This document shows, in pieces, positions 25,360-31,729 of a DNA stretch of 64,000 bases. The notes under the pieces are model-generated. The model was given only the letters and a program-made list of their open reading frames with translations, did no database searches and was not told where the DNA came from. The number at the start of each line of letters is the position of its first letter. Within the stretch, counting starts at the first letter, position 1. The stretch spans positions 1 through 64,000 of the forward strand of contig JAFQZL010000044.1 of assembly GCA_017405945.1 (NCBI GenBank), given 5' to 3'. The translations under genes and the position numbers were made by a program. The stretch comes from Acidaminococcaceae bacterium (GTDB taxonomy: Bacteria; Bacillota; Negativicutes; Acidaminococcales; Acidaminococcaceae).

Positions 25360-25611
25360 TTAATCCCTGCAGGGGCAACCGTCGCCACAATTATCCAGGC
25401 AATTCCAGCAGGCATTGCTGCCGCCGGCAACATCCTTCAGCGCTTTTTCGTCCAGCTCAATGTCGGCAAGTTCCGCCAGATAGGCTTCTGCTTCGGCTTT
25501 GGTAATTTCAGCGCCTTCGGCCTTTGCAAGCGCCATTAAGTCTTCTGCGGTTTTACATTGCATGGCCTTTGCGATCATTTCTTTTGTGAGTCCGTTTTTG
25601 TTAACCGGCAT
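25360..25611 (-). CDS. Nif11-type RiPP precursor peptide, Cys-rich core
   Basis: An 83-aa precursor of a ribosomally made, modified peptide. Residues 1-64 are a Nif11-like leader (KNGLTKEMIAKAMQCKTAEDLMALAKAEG and onward, then AYLAELADIELDEKALKDV), ending in the Gly-Gly cleavage motif AGG. The core after Gly-Gly is short and has five cysteines among about 19 residues (CWNC, NCGDGCPC), suited to thioether or disulfide formation. GGGGAGGAT-type site before the ATG. No modifying enzyme, peptidase or exporter is adjacent; a second precursor lies 100 nt upstream and a sigma factor beyond it. Without a maturase here, any processing must come from elsewhere in the genome. Confidence 0.85.
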   Translation of the reverse strand: MPVNKNGLTKEMIAKAMQCKTAEDLMALAKAEGAEITKAEAEAYLAELADIELDEKALKDVAGGSNACWNCLDNCGDGCPCRD

Positions 25612-25710
25612 GATGAAATCCTCCCCGTAAGAAAATACTTACTTAAAATAAAGCCAGCTTATTTTTTCAAACCTGACACCTGTTTATTTATTCAAACCTG
25701 AAAATTTCTC

Positions 25711-26058
25711 TTAATTGCTCAGCGTCCAGCAGCTGGTGCCTTCCAGTGTGCAAGTGCCGCCGGCAACATTTCTCAGCATTTTTTCGTCCAGCTCAACGTC
25801 GGCCAGTTCGGCGAAGTAGGCTTCCGCTTCGTCCTTCGTAATCTCAAACCCTTCCGACCTGGCCAGCGCCATCAGCTCGTCGACAGTCTTGCACTGCATA
25901 GCCTTCGCAATCATTTCTTTTGTCAGTTCATTTTTGTTGATCGGCATAATTTTCCCCTCCTCATTATAACGCTTCACGCGGTTCCATATCCGTTTTTCCA
26001 TTTCTTCGTTTTCTGCGGAAAAATCCGACTGCCGGAAAAGTCTGTCCATTTCATCCAT
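25711..26058 (-). CDS. Nif11-type RiPP precursor with N-terminal extension
   Basis: The frame gives 115 aa. From Met38 (ATG at 25947, strong GAGGAGGGG site) it is a Nif11-like leader very similar to the neighbouring precursor, ending in VAGG, with a short core containing two Cys, Thr and Ser. The first 37 residues (FRQSDFSAENEEMEKRIWNRV) resemble the short proteins that often follow ECF-type sigma factor genes in these bacteria, so the frame may be a fusion or two overlapping translation units; ATG 26058 also has an AAAGGGTG site. The sigma factor gene lies 129 nt upstream in the same direction. Confidence 0.78.
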   Translation of the reverse strand: MDEMDRLFRQSDFSAENEEMEKRIWNRVKRYNEEGKIMPINKNELTKEMIAKAMQCKTVDELMALARSEGFEITKDEAEAYFAELADVELDEKMLRNVAGGTCTLEGTSCWTLSN

Positions 26059-26187
26059 TCGGATTTCACCCTTTCCTGAATTTTGTACGTTACCTGTTCA
26101 ATTATAACCCGTTCAATTATATATACGAATCTTATCCCGAAAAATTGACAGGCTTTATAGAAATTTTAAAAACTATTATGTTAAAAA

Positions 26188-26709
26188 CTATTTTGGATTC
26201 CCGTCCAGCTTCCTGCATTTTTCCAGCAGGCGATGGTAGCGCTGGCTGACAGCCACCGGATTCAGACCCATCAGTTCCCCGATTTCCGCATTCGTCATAT
26301 CCAGTTCATACCGGAGCGCCAAAAACGCCCGTTCCTCTCCGGAAAGCTGCCGCAGGATGCGGTATGCCCGACGGTTGACCGGCTGTTCCGGTTCCCATTC
26401 CCCTTCTCTTTCCCGGATCAGTTCCGGGGCGGGAAACTCTCTGCGCCGGTACGCCTTGCGGCAGTAATTTTCCACCGCGTTATGGGCAATCCGGTTAATC
26501 CATGTGCCGACGCTGCCCCGTTCCGGATCATAACACGGTAAATTTTGCAGCAAAACAAGGAATACTTCCGCCGTGGCATCCTCCGCTTCCTCCCGGTGCA
26601 GAAGACGGCTGAACGCGTAGTTGTACACGCGGCGGTAATATTCCCGGTAAATTTCTGTAAAGGATAAAGCGCTTTCCTTTTCTGTATTAACCAGCCGAAT
26701 CATAATCAT
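26188..26709 (-). CDS. ECF-like sigma-70 family RNA polymerase sigma factor
   Basis: A 173-aa factor with region 2 (FTEIYREYYRRVYNYAFSRL through VFLVLLQNLPCYDPERGSVGTWINRIAHN) and region 4 (ALRYELDMTNAEIGELMGLNPVAVSQRYHRLLEKCR) joined by an Arg/Glu-rich linker, so it is a two-domain ECF type. No anti-sigma factor is encoded next to it. The two Nif11 precursor genes lie directly downstream on the same strand, so it may control them (inference). The start used has no unusual features; a second Met at residue 3 is possible. Confidence 0.9.
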   Translation of the reverse strand: MIMIRLVNTEKESALSFTEIYREYYRRVYNYAFSRLLHREEAEDATAEVFLVLLQNLPCYDPERGSVGTWINRIAHNAVENYCRKAYRRREFPAPELIREREGEWEPEQPVNRRAYRILRQLSGEERAFLALRYELDMTNAEIGELMGLNPVAVSQRYHRLLEKCRKLDGNPK

Positions 26710-26734
26710 CCACTTCTGATATAAAAAATCAAAC

Positions 26735-27154
26735 TCATTCCCACTTCCAGGAATCGCTGTAATTGATATGCTTTTGCTTCATATACGGCTTCATCGCTTC
26801 CCAGACGGCTTTCAAAACCGGTCTTTCGTTTGCGGAAGGAGAATACTCCCACTGATCGGTAGATTTTACATAAAACGCCCCCACCATGCGGTCGTCCTGC
26901 GACTCGAAACCGTAAATGACAGTCCGTTCCAGGGAACCGTCGCTTTCACGGACCGCCTTCACCGATACCCGGTAATCCATTCCCGTCGGAAGATTTGCCG
27001 CGTTAATGCTGTCCGAATCCAGGTAAAAGGTACGGCCGTCGTGGGAACAGCACCACACATCCGCGGCAAGGGATACGCCCGGCAGCCACATGGAACCGGC
27101 CGCGAAAACGGAAACCGCAAGGACAAGAATTTTTAAAACTCTTCCTGTGTGCAT
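26735..27154 (-). CDS. Small secreted protein, possibly surface-adhesin-E-like
   Basis: 139 aa with a signal peptide (cleavage near SLAAD, residue about 31). The mature part has a Trp/Tyr pattern (DVWCCSHDGRTFYLDSDSI, then YRVSVKAV, and VGAFYVKSTDQWEYSPS) that recalls the Adhesin_E-type fold, where a short strand pair is followed by a DxxSI motif. This is a weak resemblance, not an assignment. GGAGGTT site before the ATG. A perfect 12-5-12 palindrome lies 65 nt upstream and may control it. Confidence 0.75.
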   Translation of the reverse strand: MHTGRVLKILVLAVSVFAAGSMWLPGVSLAADVWCCSHDGRTFYLDSDSINAANLPTGMDYRVSVKAVRESDGSLERTVIYGFESQDDRMVGAFYVKSTDQWEYSPSANERPVLKAVWEAMKPYMKQKHINYSDSWKWE

Positions 27155-27218
27155 GATAACCTCCTGTTATTTACTATAGTTTCTTCATTATTCCTCTGAA
27201 TCGTAATAGCAGGCAGTT

Positions 27219-27247
27219 TCAGTTGTTTACAATTTGTAAACAACTGA
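27219..27247. promoter_or_regulatory. Perfect 12-5-12 inverted repeat, operator candidate
   Basis: The arm TCAGTTGTTTAC (27219-27230), a 5-nt spacer AATTT and the exact reverse complement (27236-27247) sit in the 188-nt gap between a DUF4234 gene and the secreted-protein gene. No T-run follows on either strand, so it is an operator rather than a terminator. A dimeric repressor site is the simplest reading; no regulator gene is adjacent. Confidence 0.6.
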
Positions 27248-27342
27248 GCATTCCTTCTCTTAACGGACAGCCCTGTCAGCAAAAAACGGACAGAAACTCC
27301 GGTATCATTCATGAGAAAAACCTCTTTAAAATTTCAGGTTAC

Positions 27343-27690
27343 TTACGCCCCGTGCCCGTCCAGATACGTGTTAATGGCATCCTGGGCCAGCACAAGATCC
27401 ACCAGGCCGAAGCCCAGAATGTACACGATCAGATACAAAATGCCCGAATTGCCGCCGGGGGTCCGCTTCAGATTGTCCACGCCCTCCCCCAGCCGGTAGG
27501 CCCAGATAAACCCGTAGAGCCCGCAGGTGATCAAGGTTAAAAGCAGAACCATCATACCGCCCATGGCATCCTTCTTATACAACAGGGTATTCATCTCATT
27601 GGTGATCTTGTAGATCCAGTACAGTCCGTATAACCCGAAGGTGACGAAAGAAAAGATCACCGCGAACACAATACTTCTTTTCTTAACCAT
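27343..27690 (-). CDS. DUF4234-type membrane protein
   Basis: A protein of about 115 aa with three to four membrane segments: SIVFAVIFSFVTFGLYGLYWIYK, MMVLLLTLITCGLYGFIWAYR, and ILYLIVYILGFGLVDLVLAQ. The repeated FGLYGLYWIYK and CGLYGFIWAYR motifs are typical of DUF4234. The start is ATG 27690 with an AGGGGAG site; the six extra codons to TTG 27708 would consume that site. Function of the family is not known to me. Confidence 0.85.
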   Translation of the reverse strand: MVKKRSIVFAVIFSFVTFGLYGLYWIYKITNEMNTLLYKKDAMGGMMVLLLTLITCGLYGFIWAYRLGEGVDNLKRTPGGNSGILYLIVYILGFGLVDLVLAQDAINTYLDGHGA

Positions 27691-27806
27691 AATTATTTCT
27701 CCCCTCAATTGTTACGTTTTTTTATAACCCGTTCCATCTTTGCCGCAAGGGCACTCATTTATGTAGTTCCCGCAACCCATTCCGCCGCATTACACGCAGC
27801 CTTACC

Positions 27807-28421
27807 TTATTTCTTCCACTCTTCGTGCCGCTCGCCCTTATCGTCAAACCAAATATGCTTGTCGCGCCGGCTTTTATCCGGATAAATCCAGAAAATATTG
27901 ATATGCCGCCAGCCTTTCGCGTCGTAGGACGTGACGCTTTCCCGGTAAAGCGTTTGCCCGTTAATGATTACATACCCGTATTCCCTGCCATACTGTTTCC
28001 CATCCTTATCATACCATATATGCTCGATATCTTTATCACCTTTGGATGTGAAAAATGTATATTCTTTGTGAAAAATGCCTTTCTCGTCATACCAGTACCG
28101 GATCCGGGATTTTGCCGACTGCGCCGCCGAAACCGTATTTTCTCTTTTTCCCTCAGGAGATATGGTTATTTCATGCTGGTTCCCTTCCCTGTCATACCAG
28201 GTATGCATCACAACCTCGACCTGTCTGGAGAGCAGGCCATTCTCGTCTTTGGCATAGACGTAGGAGCTATACTGCTCGTGGAACAAACCGTCCTTATCAT
28301 ACCAGTTCTCCGGTGCATCGCCTGCCTCCGCCGCAGATCCCATGCAGACACAAGCCGCGAGAATTACCGCCGCGAAAATTAAACCCGAAATCTTTTTAAG
28401 TAAAAATCTGCCTGCGTTCAT
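27807..28421 (-). CDS. Secreted protein with WYDxxG repeats
   Basis: A protein of about 204 aa starting at ATG 28421, which has a GGAGGTG site (the upstream ten codons do not). The signal peptide ends near MGSAAEA. The mature part is built of five to six degenerate repeats of about 22-30 residues centred on W-[YF]-D-x-x-G: WYDKDGLFHEQY, WYDREGNQHEIT, WYDEKGIFHKEY, WYDKDGKQYGRE, a weaker YDAKGWRHINIF, and WFDDKGERHEEW. Such motifs recall MORN or YwqK-like tandem beta hairpins. Function unknown, probably extracytoplasmic binding. Confidence 0.8.
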   Translation of the reverse strand: MNAGRFLLKKISGLIFAAVILAACVCMGSAAEAGDAPENWYDKDGLFHEQYSSYVYAKDENGLLSRQVEVVMHTWYDREGNQHEITISPEGKRENTVSAAQSAKSRIRYWYDEKGIFHKEYTFFTSKGDKDIEHIWYDKDGKQYGREYGYVIINGQTLYRESVTSYDAKGWRHINIFWIYPDKSRRDKHIWFDDKGERHEEWKK

Positions 28422-28447
28422 CGCTTGACACCTCCGTGAAAAATCCG

Positions 28448-29041
28448 TCACTGTTCATCCTGCCGGGACGGCTTATATATTTTTTTGCCTTTCTCCACAT
28501 AGTTCCGCAACACCTGCTCGCCCAGCTCCCGCTCAATGTTGCCGTACACGATGATGCCCCGTTTCCTAAACTCTTCCAGCCATCCGGGTTTATAGCCTTC
28601 ATCAAACCCCGTGATGCTTTCCACGGATCCGGAAGGCACGCCGTAATACACTTCCTTTATGCCCGACCACATAATGCCGCCCATGCACATAAGGCAAGGC
28701 TCAGAGGTTGAATACAATTTCAAATGAAACGGGGAAAGGTCATAGGTTCCCAGTTTTTCCTCCGCCGCTTTTATGGCATTCATCTCCGCATGATTATGGG
28801 AACAGTTGTCCAGCGTAACCGTGTTCGGCATTTTTACCACAAGGTTCCCCGCCGCGTCACAGATTGCCGCGGCAAAGGGGCCGCTGCCCAGCTCCGCCAG
28901 CTCCTCCAGTTCATGCTGCAGCGCCGCGATAATGCGGCTTGCTTCCGCAATTTTATGATTATCAGGCGCTTCGTTGGAAACAATCCCGGACGCTGCCACC
29001 GCAGAAGCGGAAATTGTTTCACGTGAAATATTGCCAGCCAT
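28448..29041 (-). CDS. Nucleoside/guanine deaminase-like cytidine deaminase-fold protein
   Basis: A Zn-dependent hydrolytic deaminase of about 197 aa. The motif HAEMNAI (His84, Glu86) and PCLMC (Cys116, Cys119) supply the zinc site and proton shuttle, as in guanine deaminases and tRNA/nucleoside deaminases. GSGPFAAAICD precedes it. The N-terminal extension is low-complexity (Ala/Ser-rich). I used ATG 29041 (AAGGTGAG upstream); a GTG three codons earlier is possible. A near-perfect parS site is embedded in codons 5-9, where it encodes ISRET. Confidence 0.87.
   Translation of the reverse strand: MAGNISRETISASAVAASGIVSNEAPDNHKIAEASRIIAALQHELEELAELGSGPFAAAICDAAGNLVVKMPNTVTLDNCSHNHAEMNAIKAAEEKLGTYDLSPFHLKLYSTSEPCLMCMGGIMWSGIKEVYYGVPSGSVESITGFDEGYKPGWLEEFRKRGIIVYGNIERELGEQVLRNYVEKGKKIYKPSRQDEQ
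29015..29030. promoter_or_regulatory. parS: Second parS-like site, inside the deaminase gene
   Basis: TGTTTCACGTGAAATA matches the 16-bp parS TGTTTCACGTGAAACA at 15 of 16 positions. It lies 14.5 kb from the perfect site at 14473 and within the first codons of the deaminase gene. parS sites inside genes are well known, and clustering of two in this window supports an origin-proximal location. Confidence 0.78.
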
Positions 29042-29116
29042 TTTTATCACTCACCTTCGTGCCACTGAAAACGATCCAACTGATCTTTCCTGCTCGATCC
29101 AACTGATCTTTCAAAT

Positions 29117-29965
29117 TCAAACCATCTTCGCCCATTCCCAGGGCCCCGCATATTTTACGCTTTCGGTTGCGATTTTTGACGCAAACGTAAGAGCCGCCCT
29201 GAAATCATACTGCTTATGATAATAAGCAAAACAAAACGCCCCGTGGAAAATATCCCCGGCCGCCAGGCTGTCCACGCAGGTCACGGGCTCAACGGGAATC
29301 TCACCGTCAGCCAGACGCACCGGCTTTTCGCCCCTTGTCATGGCCTTTTTGGCATTCGCGCATTCTTCGATGGCAAAAATGTCACGGCCCGCAGGATCCC
29401 TGAACTCTTCGGAAGAAATAACAACACTCGCTTTTTTAAGAAACGCAAGGGTTTCTCCTTTCCAGGAACCCGCATCCACTACAATTTCGCAATTACAGTT
29501 ATGAAGAACGTCTAACGAAAGCTCCTGCTGGTTCAGATCAAACAGGCAGAAAGCCGGTTCTTCCAACGCAGGGACTTTTATTGTTTTATATTGGTTCTGG
29601 CCGCTGAAAATCTGCCGGTTGCCGTTCCGGTCCACCGCGATGGCCGCCACGGCAGGCATGGCATCATCCTCTGTACAATTGACAACGGTCACGCCAGATT
29701 TTTCCAGCGCGTCTTTTATCACGTCCGACTCCGCCGTGTTGCCGAGGCAGGTGACCAACGCAGCGTTTCCGCCCAGCAGCGAATAGGTTATGGCCGCGTT
29801 CGCCGCCGGCCCGCCCACAAGCCTCGTGAAATGATTCGTTTTTACTTTGGAATTTTTCCGGGGATGGGAATCGACATAAAACACATAATCCATCGTCGTC
29901 AATCCCACAAAATATCCCCGGGGATTGGTTTGCCGTTCCAGTCCGTCCATTTTTACTATTTGCAT
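29117..29965 (-). CDS. PfkB-family carbohydrate/nucleoside kinase
   Basis: A 282-aa ribokinase-fold kinase. The N-terminal glycine motif appears as GGPAANAA and the C-terminal signature as DSLAAGDIFHGAF, which replaces the usual DTxGAGD by DSxAAGD but keeps the catalytic Asp. The middle region FDLNQQELSL and VVDAGSWKGETLAFL fits substrate and nucleotide contacts. Ribose, fructose phosphates or nucleosides are possible substrates; the neighbouring deaminase gene (75 nt downstream) makes a nucleoside role plausible. AAGGA lies before ATG 29965. Confidence 0.92.
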   Translation of the reverse strand: MQIVKMDGLERQTNPRGYFVGLTTMDYVFYVDSHPRKNSKVKTNHFTRLVGGPAANAAITYSLLGGNAALVTCLGNTAESDVIKDALEKSGVTVVNCTEDDAMPAVAAIAVDRNGNRQIFSGQNQYKTIKVPALEEPAFCLFDLNQQELSLDVLHNCNCEIVVDAGSWKGETLAFLKKASVVISSEEFRDPAGRDIFAIEECANAKKAMTRGEKPVRLADGEIPVEPVTCVDSLAAGDIFHGAFCFAYYHKQYDFRAALTFASKIATESVKYAGPWEWAKMV

Positions 29966-30053
29966 AGGTTCCTTCTTTACTCGCCGCCGCCTGCGAAGCG
30001 TTTCAAATCCCTTCTACCGTCTCGAAAATCTCTTTCCTGTCGCCACACATCTT

Positions 30054-30797
30054 TCAAATCCCTGCCACTGCCGCCGACAGCACCTTGCCAATTGCGTCGC
30101 GTATGACAAGCCCGGCCCTGGCATCCGCTTTCGTTTCGGTCTTATTGATCAGAACCAGATGGCGTCCCCGGAAATAATCGATCAGCCCCGCGGCCGGATA
30201 AACCACCAGCGACGTGCCGCCGATGATCAGCGTATCCGCTTCCCGGATGGCGCGGACTGCGTTATGCACCACTCCGGAATCCAGTCCTTCCTCATAAAGC
30301 ACCACGCCCGGCCGGACGATGCCGCCGCAGTCTTCACAATAGGGTATCGGCTTGTTCTCTTCCTGCAGCACGTAGTCCACCGGATACACCCTGCCGCACT
30401 GGAGGCACGGCCACCGGAGAATAGAACCGTGCAGCTCATACACGGTTTTTGAACCCGCCAGCTGATGCAGCCCGTCAATGTTCTGGGTGACGACGGCTTT
30501 CAGAATGCCGCGCCGTTCCAGTTCCGCCAGCGCGATATGCCCCGCGTTGGGCCGGATGTTACGGAAAATCCGGTGTTCCCTGTAGAACTCGAAGAACGCT
30601 TCCGTATGGTTTATAAAGAAACTGTGGGAAGCCATCTCCTCCGGACGGAACTCCTGGTGGAGCCTTTGGCTGTAAATCCCGTTCGCGCTGCGGAAATCCG
30701 GCACCCCGGACTCCGTGGACATCCCGGCGCCGCCGAAGAACACAACATTTTTACTTTCCCTGAGAATCTGTGTAAGTGTTTCTATATTATTCATCAT
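30054..30797 (-). CDS. cobB: NAD-dependent protein deacylase (sirtuin)
   Basis: A 247-aa class III deacylase that removes acetyl groups (and possibly longer acyl groups) from lysines using NAD+. Seen: FGGAGMSTESGVPDFRS (residues 21-37), TQNIDGLH (104-111), catalytic His123, and the zinc cysteines Cys131, Cys134, Cys154 and Cys157. The NAD-binding end GGTSLVVYPAAGLI is intact. It precedes the PfkB gene, 88 nt apart, same direction. The symbol cobB rests on family likeness; the acyl preference cannot be told. Confidence 0.94.
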   Translation of the reverse strand: MMNNIETLTQILRESKNVVFFGGAGMSTESGVPDFRSANGIYSQRLHQEFRPEEMASHSFFINHTEAFFEFYREHRIFRNIRPNAGHIALAELERRGILKAVVTQNIDGLHQLAGSKTVYELHGSILRWPCLQCGRVYPVDYVLQEENKPIPYCEDCGGIVRPGVVLYEEGLDSGVVHNAVRAIREADTLIIGGTSLVVYPAAGLIDYFRGRHLVLINKTETKADARAGLVIRDAIGKVLSAAVAGI

Positions 30798-30852
30798 AAT
30801 CCCCCGGAATTATTCATCGTAATCACTTCTCCGGATAAAACTCATATTTGTA

Positions 30853-31545
30853 TCAGTGATTTATCCCGGCAAACGGGCAGCGTTTCCCAATGCACTGATT
30901 ATTCCGCGAAGAATACCGGCAAATCACTTCCGGCTTTTCCATCGCAATGCCAAAATGATCTTTCACAAAGTCAATCGCGGAAAGAATGGAAAGAAAAGAA
31001 TCTCTCTTACAGCAACGCGGGCCGCCGATTTCCCCTATCTTTCCGAGAGCTTTTGATGTCATCCGATGGGAAAGGGAAAACGGCTCAACGGCCAGCGGGG
31101 TGGACCCGGAAATGATGGAAACAAACATGCCCGCGCTGATTCCCGCGCCGCAGGCGCCCCAGAAACCGCAGGCCCCGCCGGGTACATTTTTGCCGCGATT
31201 CATCATTTCAATTAACGCGCTGTGAAGGTTTATGTTCCCGCCCGCATTTTTATAAGCAGTCAATAACGCAGCCCCGACCATTACGTGATGCTCCGGGCCA
31301 TGCATATGGCAAAACGGCATTGCCATCATTTTCTCAATAATCCCAACCGGATTTTTTGAAGTTTCTTCCAGACAAACCGCGACAATACTGTCAAGCCCCT
31401 GTGTGTGACAATCATTACACACATAGTGGCCGTTCACGCATCTCGTTTTGCTGTTTTCCTTTTTATGGCATATCGCGCATTCCATAAGGATACCTGTTTC
31501 AAGATATTCCAGAGGAGCACTGCAAATCAGACATTCTTCTTTCAC
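30853..31545 (-). CDS. DUF5714-type Cys-rich protein
   Basis: A protein of about 230 aa. The N-terminal half has zinc-ribbon-like CxxC pairs (CLIC, CAIC, CNDC) and a conserved PFCHMHGPEHH segment. The C-terminal half has ACGFWGACGAGISAG and a Cys pair GPRCCKRD, followed by CxxKRCPF. This matches DUF5714 proteins, which are small and uncharacterised. I chose GTG 31545, which follows GGGGGAAC; the frame runs 32 codons further through the hairpin-TATAAT repeat, which cannot be coding. Confidence 0.85.
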   Translation of the reverse strand: MKEECLICSAPLEYLETGILMECAICHKKENSKTRCVNGHYVCNDCHTQGLDSIVAVCLEETSKNPVGIIEKMMAMPFCHMHGPEHHVMVGAALLTAYKNAGGNINLHSALIEMMNRGKNVPGGACGFWGACGAGISAGMFVSIISGSTPLAVEPFSLSHRMTSKALGKIGEIGGPRCCKRDSFLSILSAIDFVKDHFGIAMEKPEVICRYSSRNNQCIGKRCPFAGINH

Positions 31546-31599
31546 AAACCGTTCCCCCTGACAAACCACTTTCTGCGTACATACCGTTTTTCTTAATCC

Positions 31600-31637
31600 A
31601 TTATAACAAAACAGCCGCGGAAAAATCCACGGCTGTT
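31600..31637 (-). repeat. Hairpin-TATAAT repeat, copy 3
   Basis: Minus-strand reading: AACAGCCGTGGA, T-rich loop, CCGCGGCTGTT, then TTGTTATAATGG. It lies between the P-type ATPase stop (31730) and the DUF5714 start. Confidence 0.75.
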
Positions 31638-31729
31638 GCATTATTTACTCCCCCGGTCCGCCCGGAGCTGTCTTTTCCATCAGGCAGTGGCCCGCGCATT
31701 CCGGAATATTCCGGACCGCAATCCATCTC

